Source of the DNA: Cladosporium sp. IMV 00045
Lineage: Eukaryota; Ascomycota; Dothideomycetes; Cladosporiales; Cladosporiaceae
Assembly: GCA_001931905.2 (NCBI GenBank)
Contig: MSJI02000149.1
Span: forward strand, 2,555-27,689
DNA length: 25,135 nt
Reading direction: 5' to 3'
Part shown: in pieces, positions 1 through 9,900 of the stretch
Layout of the letters: every line of letters begins with the position of its first letter
Numbering within the stretch: position 1 is the first letter of the stretch
The notes under the pieces: model-generated
What the model was told of the DNA's origin: nothing
The model's input: the letters and a program-made list of their open reading frames with translations, nothing else
The model's database searches: none
Made by a program: the position numbers and the translations under genes

Positions 1-10
1 TCCCCCCCAT

Positions 11-3000
11 CTACTTCCCAGCCATAACATCCACATACCTACCCCCCTTCTTCTTTCCCCCCTTCACCGTCCCCTTCTTGCCCGCACCAGCACCAGGCGG
101 CCCACCGAGCAAATCGTCCAAACTGCTCGCATTGCTAAGCGAGCTGCTCGGACGCGGAGGCGGCATCAAATTGCCCGCTGCGCCGGGGCCGTTCAGCGCG
201 CTCGGGAGAGCAGGACTACCTGCTAGAGAAGCGGGCGTGCCGGTGCGTGAGGGAGGGTTTGAGGGAGGCCCTCCTCCCACAACGGGAATAGGCATGGGAG
301 GACCGGAAGAAGTGGGCGGTCGGCTTCCGGCGCTGGACAGGCCGCTTCCGCTCGCGGCGCGGGAGGGGGGACCCATAGTCGGTGGGCCGGAGGCGACTCT
401 GCTCGGCGGTCCTTTGGGGGGTGGAGGAGTGGCGGCCGCTGGGGTGGTGGATTCGGAGGCGCCGGCTTTCTTGTTGACCCATTTGTTGAGGTCCTTGTCG
501 AAGTAGAAGCTGCTCTGCTCGCCGAGTTTGGCGCGCACGGGGCCCGAGCCGGGGGGTTGGTCTTTCTTCGCACCACCGAACCAGCCGCCAAACCAGCCTT
601 TTTTGTTGTCTTTGTCGGATTGAGAGCGGGCGGCGTCGGCTTCGGCGGCGGCGCGGAAGGCTGCGTCGGCTTGGCGGTCGGCGTCGGCGGTGGAGGGCTT
701 GGAGGAGGGGGTGGAGGATTTCAGGGCCGCGGCGCGCGCCATGATGTCGTCGTCATCGTCGTCGTCCATCATGGGCTTCAGCTTGGGTTTGGGGGCCTCT
801 TCCTCTTGCTCTTCGGGTTCGGGCTCGGGCTGGTATGGTTGGTAGGCCGGAGGCTCGTACCCAGATGATGGCGGCTGGTATGGGCTGGCTGCAGTCTCTG
901 CGTCGAATCCATGAGGCTCATCGCCGTGTGGTTGCGCGCTCGCAGGGAAGCCACCCTCAGCGTCGTCGGCAGGGATTTCTGGCTCTTGCGGTTGGTGCGG
1001 CGGTGCTCCAAAACCGTCATGCTCAGCAAACATAGGTTTAGGCTCGTAGCTCTGGGTCGACACATGGCTCATCGCACTACTCCTCCTCGAGCCTCCATTG
1101 TATGCCGCTAGGTGATCGCTGGTAGATCTTTCAACCTCCGGACGCGGGACGCCAAGCATGTTGGGGCTCTGCTGCAAGTGCGATTGCGGCGCGTAACTGT
1201 TGTACCTCGAGGATGACGGCCTGCTGGAGTCTGAGGCTGGCATCATGCCGAGACCGTTGGGAATCTGAGGCTCGTACGACCGATCAGAGTCCATGGAAGA
1301 TCTCGAAGGCGCGAATTGCGAAGACACTGATGGTGCATAGCGGTTGCCAGACGCTGCGGGCTGAGCAGGGACTGATGCGGCACCGCCAGGAGCATATCGG
1401 CTTGGCGCGGCGGCGGGGGTCGAGGCAGGCTGGAATGCAGGCTGTAGGGGAGCGCTGGCCATCATGGGGTTGTAGAGCTCTGTGGTAGAATTTGTGCGAG
1501 AGATGGTGCTTTGGTTGGTGTCGACGGCGCCGAAGGGGCTTGAAGCTGCAGCAGCTGCGCCCTGGCCTGCTGAACTGACGTGATCTGTCTCGCCGTCGTC
1601 GCCGGCCACGAACTTGGTGAACCAGCTGCCGACGCCAGAAGAGACCTTGTCCATGGCTGGCTTAGAGAAAAACTTTCCTCCAGAGCCTGCAGTCTGCGGT
1701 GTCTGAGACAGGAAGGCGTTGAAGCTGATGAGCTCTTGTGCAAGAGCTTGGTTGTAGTAGCCGCTTGGCTTGGTAGTCGAGCGGATAGCGCTGTCGATGT
1801 GGCTGCAGTAGCTCTCGGCCTTCTGCTTCAGACCATAGGCAGCCAGTTGTTGTCCATGCATGAGCTTGTATGCTTGCAAGTGTGGAATATAGCTCGCGGT
1901 AGAGGACGGCGTTGACAGTGAAGAGGCATACTCGAAGATCTCCGTCAGCATGATGGAGTCGAGGTTAGCATCGCCGGCTGAGTGATTTGCCCCGAGAAGT
2001 ACAAAGGAAGCCTCCGAGTCATCAGCGCCAGAATGTTTAGCGAGCTGACGAGCAAAGAGGCAGCATGTGTGAGCGGCCTCAGATCTGCCGTAGCTAGAGA
2101 GGAGCTTCGCCAAGGCGACAAGTGACTGAGTGTCAGTGGGCGTGCGATTGCTCGTGACGAGTGCAAGTGTCTCACGCCACTGATCGAGGCCTTCGAGCGG
2201 GTTGCCAGCTCTGCTGCCATCCGTCTTGCTCATCATCAAGAAGCCAGCACGAGCCGAGGGAGGTACAAGCTCATCAACGCAGTCCTCAGCGCTACCGGCA
2301 AACACCTGGTATAGCGCTGCCAAGCTACGAGCGTCCGCTCCACTAGTCCTGACTTGAGACCTGACGAACGAAGCAACAATCTGCTTCCACATCTCCGGGC
2401 CCATGGTTGAAGCAAGGAGAAGAGCATGGCCCCAAAGCTTCTTCTCCTCCGCGATCCAGACAGCGCGCTCGCGCTGCCCTTCGAAGAGCGCTTGCCTAAG
2501 CTGAGCGAGGACTGAGGTATCCACTGGGTCAGGCTGAGCGACACTCGCACCAGGAGACTGGAGGTCGGCAACTTGACTCATTTGTGCGAGGTTGGGGAGC
2601 AACACCTTGCGGACCTCCTCGTCAATTTGCGGGGTACCTTCCAGAACGCCATCGTGCTCTACAAATATCTTCATGATCTTCCAAAGCACAAGCTTCTCCT
2701 CCGTGCCCTTCTGCACGTCCGTAGGTAAGTTGAAGTCGAGCAAAACGCCTTCGGTCTCCCGCTCCAAATCCTCGATCTTGCCAGACATCCAGGAAAGTAG
2801 CTCCTTCTTCTTTCCCTTACTGCGAGCGGGCAGAGGTCCAGGGAACTTCGCGTCTCGCTCTGCAAGAGGCAGGAAGGTAGTCGCGTCCTCCATGGTGATC
2901 ATCCCTGGGGTGCACTTGATGCTGGGAATGCCATGGCCCGCGGCATAGAATGCTGATTGCTTCGGGAAGCTGTGCACGACAGTACCAGACGCACCCCAAG

Positions 3001-6000
3001 TAAAGATAGGGTGGCCCTTCCAGCGCTCCAGGGGGTCTTGCGATCGCTCGTCTCGCGGCGCGGCAAACGCGAGATCTCGCGAGAATTGTCGTCGATGTGC
3101 GAGCTTGACGGGACGCCGATGAGAGGCCGTAGGTTGCGACGCGGCAGGTCTAGGGACGGCAGGTGCTAGAGGTGAAGCCGTGTGCCCTGGTGCAGCTGCG
3201 GCGCCTGTGAAAGCTGCCGCCGTTTTGGCGGACTTCATTACAGCTCCTGGCGACTGTGTGCGTGGCCTTTGCGGTGGGCCGGGAAGAGAAGCTCCGAAGC
3301 CCGAGTCTTCGACCCCGGCTGCGCCTGAAGGGGGTGACATGTAGTTCATACCAGTTGACCCTCTCCTCTCTGGAGAAAGCAGCCCATTGGCGGTCGGTGG
3401 TGATATAGGCGTGATTGGCACACTATCCTGGGTGTTTTGCCTTTTCGGGCGGCCGTGCATGGCTAGAGGACTGCTCGTCCTGGGAGCGAATGGTTGAACC
3501 TGCGGAGGTCGGCTGGCAACAGGAGCGGAGGATGGTTGAGGGGCAGACGAGTAACGTTGCGACGGCTGAGTTTGCGATTGCGCAGCCGGAGCTGGAGAGT
3601 AGCGGGATGCAGTGGTTGACGCTTGCGCACTAGGAGCAGGCGCAGGTGAATATCTGCTCGGAGCTGGGGGCGCCGCAGGAGCAGCCTGGACGCTTGGGCT
3701 ATACCGATCGTTGGTTGCTGGAGCTGGAGAGAATTGCTGTGAGGGAGGCACCTGAGGCGCTGATTGCTCTGGGAACAGCGGTTGATTACCTGGCTGTGTG
3801 AGACCACCTGCAATGGCCGGCTGCTGAGCTGGAGTGGGAGGGCCCATCGGCCTGCTAGGAGGAGGTACCGCTGCTCCTTGTGGTGGCCTCTGCTGAGGTG
3901 GAAAGCCTGCTTGAGGTGGCAGTGGAGGTGTAGGTGTGCCCACGGTCTGAGGCGTAAACACTCCAGATGGTCTGGCACGAAGCTTGGGAGCCACGGGAAG
4001 ATCAGCGAAGAAACCGCTGTCTGATGATTTGGGTGTCCCTTGTGGAAGCACTGGTGGAGTTGCACCCGCAGCAGGCGGTGGCGCGGTCGGGGCATTGGCA
4101 TGGCTCGAGATCGGAGGTGTCATCGCGCTTCCAGGCGTTTGACTTGGTTGGTGAAAGCTGCTGGTCCGGGGAGGAGGAGGTGGCATCTGGGCTGAAGACT
4201 GCATCTGCGGTGTCTGCTGTGGTCGTCTCCTAGGCTTGACCACCTCCATAGGCAAATCATAGGGCGACTGATACCCGCCCTTTGCCTTGTCCACGAAACT
4301 CTTTGCAGTAGTTCCGGCCGGCCTTTGAGGCTCCTGAGAAGGAACAGGCTGGCTATGTACGTCGAAAAGACCGGTCGATGGTGTTCCGGCCGAGCGTGCC
4401 ATGTTCTGCTCTATGAAAGGAGTGCCTGGAGTGCTGATGGTTGGTTGCTGGAAAGGATGCTGCATCGCAGGGTTGGGCGTGTAAGAGGCTTTAGCAGTGC
4501 TTTGTTGGTGCATTTGCGCCTGGGGTTCGTTCTGAGCATCTCCAAGAAAGTCATCATCATCATCCAGTAAGCCATCGTCGTCGTCGCCAAACAGTGCGGC
4601 GGGATCAATTTCATTATCGTCGAGAATATCATCGTCGTCAAGCGCGGCTGCGAAAGCAGCACTCAGATCCTCCTCAGCAGGCTGATCAGCGACATTTTCA
4701 AGGCCCAATCCTTGTGCGGAGGTCGTATCCTGTGCACTGTGGCCCAAAAGCTCTCCAAAAGTGTTACCGACTTCTTCCGCAGGCCATTGATCATCCGACG
4801 TCTGTGTGTTTTCAGTGGTGGGCTTCTCATCGTTGGTGTCCTGTGGCCGTGTTTGTTCTTGTTGTGATTGCTGACCAATGAGATCGCCAAATGATGTATC
4901 GTCTGCAGTGGCTGACCAGCCATCGGTCGTGTCGTTGGTGTGCTGCTGGTTGCTCGGAGAAGCTTCTTCGACAATTTCGCGAGACTGTTCCTGGGCCGTC
5001 TGGTCCTCCAGAATTTCTGTAGATGTGTTGTCTTTTTCAGGTGCATGCTGAGGCTCGACTGATTGATCGTTTTCAGGTTCGTGAACCGTTGATTGCGCTG
5101 GTACTTGCTGATCAAAGTAGCCTTCCTGCTCGGCTGCCGCTTCCTGGGGCTGCTCAGTCTGCGGCTCGTCATCCAAGAGCTCCCCAAAAGTCTTGTCATC
5201 TCCAGCAGCTGGCCAGTCCTCGTCGATCGTCTGCCTAGAGACTGGAATAGGCGTCTCGGAGTCCTTCTTCGGCGGCTCGGTAAAGTTGGTAGTAAATGAA
5301 CGCTCGACGCCCATGTGCGATGGTTCTGAGGGCTGCGAAGCGAAGTGCCCCGCTTCGCCCTCAAGTCCAGTCTCAACGCCAACTTGCTGGTTTTCGAAGG
5401 GCTCAAATGTATTCGCACGGCTGACCTCACCCTGCACAGGTGCTGGTTGTTCGTCCGCCATCAGAGGAGCTTCTGCGCTTTCGTCTCTTGCTTCTTCCAT
5501 CTCCGTGACCTCGCCCTGGTAATCGTAGTTCTCCTCGGGCCTGTGTGCTTCTTCATCTGCAGATGCTTGATCTGCTTGCTCCACTCCTTTCGGTTCGGGT
5601 TCTTGCACGGCTGGAGGAGCCTCGTTGGCCACCTCGGGCAGATGCTCCTCCAAATTCCAAGCTTGTTCTTCGACCGTCTCGGCGGAGCCGAAGACAGCAG
5701 CATCGTCGTTTTGCGGCATCGTGTCGACCACCTCTTGCACAGGGTGATCGTGGTGGTTGATGGGCGCTTCCACGTCGGCTGTGGTGTGAGGCTCCAAATC
5801 AGCGTCCTCCGGCGCAGCTGGAGTCTCTGTCACAAGAACCTCATCTTCTACGCTTATGCCCTGGTTTTGCGTCGGCTCTGTCCGCGCAGCCTCTCCGTCG
5901 GCCTCTCCTTCGAGTCCCCACGCAGCTTCCTCAGCCGATTCCTCGTCCACGGGCTGCTCAGCTCCTTGTTTCTTAGGCGTCGGGTCAGGGTATCTTTCGA

Positions 6001-6178
6001 AAAAGTCGTCGTCCTCCTCGGGGGTGGCGGCGGGTTTACTGCTCGTTTCGGGCTGCTGTGATTGCTCGGCGTTCGGTCTCAGGGCAGGGTTCCAGGAAGC
6101 CGAGTTGGAGGGCTGAGGAGTGGAAGGCGACGCGCCTGTGTAGGCGTTCCCGAAGTTAGGGAAGCCATCATCATCCAT
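11..6178 (-). CDS. SEC16: Sec16, COPII coat assembly scaffold protein
   Basis: Sec16 is the peripheral ER-membrane scaffold that organises ER exit sites and binds Sec23/24, Sec13/31 and Sar1. The frame is open for 2055 codons, within the usual size of filamentous-fungal Sec16, and the start sits in a good context (AAACCATGG). Residues 1-550 are acidic and low in complexity, with poly-Asp tracts and three copies of a W-x-A...TFGELL-like motif. Residues about 560-1040 are Pro/Ser/Gln-rich. The central conserved domain begins near residue 1050 (WKGHPIFTWGASG, HSFPKQ). The alpha-helical Sec16_C/ACE1 region, which binds Sec13, runs from about 1220 to 1525. A disordered stretch follows, then the conserved C-terminal block near 1860-1900 (KKGWFGGWFGG, YFDKDLNKWVNK) and a basic tail ending YVDVMAGK. 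No intron is needed. The stop is TAG at 11-13. The identity is secure from the central domain; the domain limits are approximate. Confidence 0.95.
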   Translation of the reverse strand: MDDDGFPNFGNAYTGASPSTPQPSNSASWNPALRPNAEQSQQPETSSKPAATPEEDDDFFERYPDPTPKKQGAEQPVDEESAEEAAWGLEGEADGEAARTEPTQNQGISVEDEVLVTETPAAPEDADLEPHTTADVEAPINHHDHPVQEVVDTMPQNDDAAVFGSAETVEEQAWNLEEHLPEVANEAPPAVQEPEPKGVEQADQASADEEAHRPEENYDYQGEVTEMEEARDESAEAPLMADEQPAPVQGEVSRANTFEPFENQQVGVETGLEGEAGHFASQPSEPSHMGVERSFTTNFTEPPKKDSETPIPVSRQTIDEDWPAAGDDKTFGELLDDEPQTEQPQEAAAEQEGYFDQQVPAQSTVHEPENDQSVEPQHAPEKDNTSTEILEDQTAQEQSREIVEEASPSNQQHTNDTTDGWSATADDTSFGDLIGQQSQQEQTRPQDTNDEKPTTENTQTSDDQWPAEEVGNTFGELLGHSAQDTTSAQGLGLENVADQPAEEDLSAAFAAALDDDDILDDNEIDPAALFGDDDDGLLDDDDDFLGDAQNEPQAQMHQQSTAKASYTPNPAMQHPFQQPTISTPGTPFIEQNMARSAGTPSTGLFDVHSQPVPSQEPQRPAGTTAKSFVDKAKGGYQSPYDLPMEVVKPRRRPQQTPQMQSSAQMPPPPPRTSSFHQPSQTPGSAMTPPISSHANAPTAPPPAAGATPPVLPQGTPKSSDSGFFADLPVAPKLRARPSGVFTPQTVGTPTPPLPPQAGFPPQQRPPQGAAVPPPSRPMGPPTPAQQPAIAGGLTQPGNQPLFPEQSAPQVPPSQQFSPAPATNDRYSPSVQAAPAAPPAPSRYSPAPAPSAQASTTASRYSPAPAAQSQTQPSQRYSSAPQPSSAPVASRPPQVQPFAPRTSSPLAMHGRPKRQNTQDSVPITPISPPTANGLLSPERRGSTGMNYMSPPSGAAGVEDSGFGASLPGPPQRPRTQSPGAVMKSAKTAAAFTGAAAAPGHTASPLAPAVPRPAASQPTASHRRPVKLAHRRQFSRDLAFAAPRDERSQDPLERWKGHPIFTWGASGTVVHSFPKQSAFYAAGHGIPSIKCTPGMITMEDATTFLPLAERDAKFPGPLPARSKGKKKELLSWMSGKIEDLERETEGVLLDFNLPTDVQKGTEEKLVLWKIMKIFVEHDGVLEGTPQIDEEVRKVLLPNLAQMSQVADLQSPGASVAQPDPVDTSVLAQLRQALFEGQRERAVWIAEEKKLWGHALLLASTMGPEMWKQIVASFVRSQVRTSGADARSLAALYQVFAGSAEDCVDELVPPSARAGFLMMSKTDGSRAGNPLEGLDQWRETLALVTSNRTPTDTQSLVALAKLLSSYGRSEAAHTCCLFARQLAKHSGADDSEASFVLLGANHSAGDANLDSIMLTEIFEYASSLSTPSSTASYIPHLQAYKLMHGQQLAAYGLKQKAESYCSHIDSAIRSTTKPSGYYNQALAQELISFNAFLSQTPQTAGSGGKFFSKPAMDKVSSGVGSWFTKFVAGDDGETDHVSSAGQGAAAAASSPFGAVDTNQSTISRTNSTTELYNPMMASAPLQPAFQPASTPAAAPSRYAPGGAASVPAQPAASGNRYAPSVSSQFAPSRSSMDSDRSYEPQIPNGLGMMPASDSSRPSSSRYNSYAPQSHLQQSPNMLGVPRPEVERSTSDHLAAYNGGSRRSSAMSHVSTQSYEPKPMFAEHDGFGAPPHQPQEPEIPADDAEGGFPASAQPHGDEPHGFDAETAASPYQPPSSGYEPPAYQPYQPEPEPEEQEEEAPKPKLKPMMDDDDDDDIMARAAALKSSTPSSKPSTADADRQADAAFRAAAEADAARSQSDKDNKKGWFGGWFGGAKKDQPPGSGPVRAKLGEQSSFYFDKDLNKWVNKKAGASESTTPAAATPPPPKGPPSRVASGPPTMGPPSRAASGSGLSSAGSRPPTSSGPPMPIPVVGGGPPSNPPSRTGTPASLAGSPALPSALNGPGAAGNLMPPPRPSSSLSNASSLDDLLGGPPGAGAGKKGTVKGGKKKGGRYVDVMAGK

Positions 6179-6980
6179 GGTTTATGCAAGATTGACCGCG
6201 CACGCGGCAATAAAAGGGATCGCGGGAAAATGACAAGAGTGATAAAGAATACTGCGGCGAAAGTCAGTTCATGCCAGCTGGCCCGGCGTGTGAGAGATGC
6301 ATGGACATGCACGCGGATCCCTTTGCGGACGCGGAGTTTGGAGAGATGTGCTTACCTGTACACGTCGCGCAGACGAATGATCAAGCAGCAAATGTGAAAG
6401 GGAAAAATTGATAGTACAGCGCAAGCATGGCAGATGATGCGCGAGAGGTGGATGGTGGGTGGCAGATACCAGGTAGACAGACAGACGGGGAATAGGAGAG
6501 GATGGATGGAGATATGGCCTATAATAATGCTCGCGTACGGAGGATGACGACGATGGATTGCCAGCCGGGCAGTGGTTCAGCCAGTTCTCTCGCCAATCAG
6601 CCTCGTCAATCAGCCAGAACAGCTGTCGATAGACTGGGGAGAGCAGGAGTCTTGAAGGCCGTGCGAGGCTCGGTCGGCTTGTGAGAGCCGGCCAACACCT
6701 TGGGTACCAAGTGCTGGACTATTATTATGAAACGGGCGTGCCTGACCCAGACAGGGAGGCAGCAGCATAAGGGCCTGATATAGACAAAGAGATCTTGACA
6801 CCGCACAAACACCTTCTACACCCGACAACAGCCTCCTTCACTGCCAGCGCATTGCCTTTTGTTTCTTTGTATCCACAACCATTCGCAGGCCGACATAATA
6901 ATGATCAACTGAGAGGATACCAGCAAACCAGCACTCCAACAATACCACTCACACCCTCCATACTCCCTCCCACATGAGGC
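6179..6980. promoter_or_regulatory. Divergent promoter between SEC16 and NEO1
   Basis: These 802 bp separate two genes transcribed away from each other, so they must hold both promoters and both 5' leaders. The NEO1-proximal part (about 6800-6975) is C/A-rich and pyrimidine-rich, as leaders of filamentous fungi often are. It contains short ATG-initiated frames, for example ATG-ATC-AAC-TGA at 6901-6912. I see no clear TATA box placed for either gene. A CAGACAGACAGACGG run lies near 6473-6487. No coding frame here looks real. Confidence 0.7.
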
Positions 6981-6994
6981 ATGAACCCTCCTAA
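6974..6994 (+). promoter_or_regulatory. Six-codon upstream ORF overlapping the NEO1 start
   Basis: An ATG at 6974 opens a six-codon frame (MRHEPS) that ends with TAA at 6992-6994. It overlaps the NEO1 start codon at 6981 in a different frame. The upstream ATG has C at -3, a weak context, while the NEO1 ATG has G at -3. Ribosomes that start at the upstream ATG would pass over the main start, so it could lower flippase translation. This depends on the transcript starting upstream of 6974, which the sequence alone does not show. Confidence 0.45.
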
Positions 6995-9900
6995 CGGCGG
7001 CCATGCGAAACCGGCCGCGCCGGACGACCCCTACGACGACTCCGACTCCGACCTCGACCTCGACCTGAACGAACTCGATCCCGCAACATCTTCAGCACAG
7101 TCCGGCGCAGGCCGCCAGAGCTACGATTATGGCGGGCAAATACCGCTGCGCAACCTTCGCTTTGGAGGACGGCGGAGGCCTCGCGAGGAAGACGAGGACA
7201 TGGAGGCGCTGATTGGCAGCGAGGACACCGCGCGGAAACACGAGAGCAGTCGATTTGGCGGTGATGATGCGCCGCTGTTGAACGGCAACTCTGGACAGCA
7301 GCAACAAGGGAGTCTGGACATGTTTTCAGAAACGCGCCCGCGCAGAGGATGGCGGAAGTATGTGCCGTTCGCAAAGCGCAGCTCATCAATCGCCCTACCC
7401 TCCAACGCCGTCGAGGAGCCAGAGGAAGAACACGACCCTTCGGCACAACGGACGGTATTCGCAGCGCAGAAGCAGAGTGCTCGATTCCCTCCCAATGCGG
7501 TCTCGCACGCCAAATACACGCCCTGGTCCTTCCTGCCGCGCACGCTCTTCAACGAGTTCAAGTTCTTCATCAACATGTACTTCCTCCTGGTCGCGCTGTC
7601 GCAGATCATTCCGGCGCTGCGGATAGGTTATCTCAGCACTTACATTGCGCCGTTGGCGTTTGTGATTTGCATTACGCTTAGTAAGGAGGCTTATGACGAT
7701 GTTTATCGGAGGAAGAGGGATAACGAGGCCAATAGTGAGGCGTACAAGGTGCTGAGGTTGGATGAAGGGGGAGCGCAAGGGTTCAGCGACAGTCGCAAGA
7801 GGAAGACTAGCAAGATGTCGGAAAGGAAAAAGGGTAAGAAGAGACGGACTGAGGAGGAGGATCGGATCGCTCAGGCGGATCGTGAGGAGCAGGATGCTGA
7901 GGACGTTGAGACGCCTTCCGCAAGCGTGACGGAAATCATGAAATCTTCCAAAGACCTCGCGGTCGGTGATGTTGTGGTGCTCGGCAAGGACCAGCGCATT
8001 CCGGCGGATGTGATCATCCTCAAGAGCTTTTCCTCGGAACCTGTTGTTGTTCAGGATGAGGACCAACTTCCAACACCTAGGAAGTCTGAGGCACTCATGG
8101 ATTTTGGTGATAATGCACCAGAGCCTGATGCAGCATTACAGGCAGAGTCCGCCAAGGGAGAAGAGCTGGAAAATAAAACAACATCCTCTGGCCCTAGCGG
8201 AGGAGGCGAGGCTTTCGTACGGACGGACCAACTCGATGGAGAGACGGACTGGAAACTCAGGCTGGCTTCACCTTTGGCACAGACTTTGCCTGCAAGCGAG
8301 TATGGGCGGCTTCGTGTTGTTGCTGGCAAGCCGGACAAGAGGGTTAATGATTTCGTTGGGACGATCGAGCTAGTCCCCAAGTCGCGTACGGCATACGATC
8401 CACCTGTTGATGGTTCGAGAGAATCAGAATCCGCAGAAGGCTCAACGGCAACCAAATCGAGCCCATTGACGATTGACAACACTGCTTGGGCGAACACCGT
8501 ACTCGCTTCCAGCACCACTGCGCACGCTGTTGTCATATACACCGGGCCACAAACTCGCGCGGCACTCAGCACATCAGCCTCCCGTTCCAAGACTGGACTG
8601 CTGGAACTAGAGATCAACTCGCTTACGAAGATCCTGTGTTTCCTCACTGCATTTCTATCATTTCTGCTGGTGGCCTTCGAAGGGTTCGACACGAAAGACG
8701 GCAACGCATGGTACGTTTCTGTCATGCGCTTCTTGATCCTCTTCAGCACGATCGTGCCGATCAGTCTGCGAGTCAATCTGGACATGGGCAAGTCAGTCTA
8801 CGCTTGGTTCATCCATCGTGATCCGGGTATCCCCGAGACTGTTGTGCGAACTTCGACAATACCTGAGGATCTCGGCAGGATCGAATATCTCTTGTCTGAC
8901 AAGACTGGCACTCTGACGAGAAACGAGATGGAGCTGCGGAAAGTCCACGTTGGCACCGTGAGCTACGGCGGAGACGCCATGGAAGAAGTCACCAGCTATG
9001 TCAGCCAAGCGTTCTCCGACAACACTGGAGATATCAACACGCTTTTCACGCCTTCAGCGAGCTTCGACGCCTTGAGCGGTGCTACGAGAACTAGGCGTGA
9101 AATTGGCATTCGAGTTCGCGATCTCGTCCTCGCATTGGCGCTGTGTCACAATGTCACGCCAACCCTCGAGGAAGATGAGAACGGCGAGCCTTTAGTAACA
9201 TACCAAGCCTCCTCGCCGGACGAAATCGCCATCGTACAGTGGACGGAGCAAGTAGGCTTGCGGCTAGTGCATCGCGACCGCAAGAGCATCACTCTACAAT
9301 TCACTTCTGATGGACGGACAGTGGTGAAAGTGGAGATCCTCAATATCTTTCCCTTCACCTCGGACAGCAAGCGCATGGGCGTTGTTGTCCGCTTCCAGCG
9401 TCACGCCCAAGGGAGCAACGCAAGTGACCAAGACGAGATTGTGTTCTTCCAAAAGGGCGCAGACACCGTCATGACGTCCATCGTGGCCGCCAACGACTGG
9501 CTTGACGAAGAGACCGGAAACATGGCTCGCGAAGGACTGCGCACGCTCGTGGTCGGACGAAAGCCTCTCACCGCTCAGCAGTACGCTGCCTTCTCGGCTG
9601 CCTACACTGAAGCGTCTATGAGCTTTCACAACCGCGACGGCGAAATGGCCGGAGTGGTCAAGCAGCACCTCGAGCACAACCTCGAACTCCTCGGCGTGAC
9701 TGGTGTGGAGGATAAGCTCCAACCACACGTCAAGCCATCCCTGGAGCTTCTGCGAAACGCCGGAATCAAAATCTGGATGCTCACCGGTGACAAAGTCGAA
9801 ACCGCACGGTGCGTGGCGGTCTCGTCCAAACTGGTCTCCCGCGGCCAGCACATCCACACCATCGCCGGACTGAAGCGCAAAGACACCGCTCTCGACGCTC

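Noticed and set aside
4663..5430. 255-codon minus-strand frame, and a 238-codon plus-strand frame at 5345-6061
   Set aside because: Both lie inside the SEC16 coding region in other frames, and the repetitive Gln/Asp/Glu codons of SEC16 explain why they stay open.
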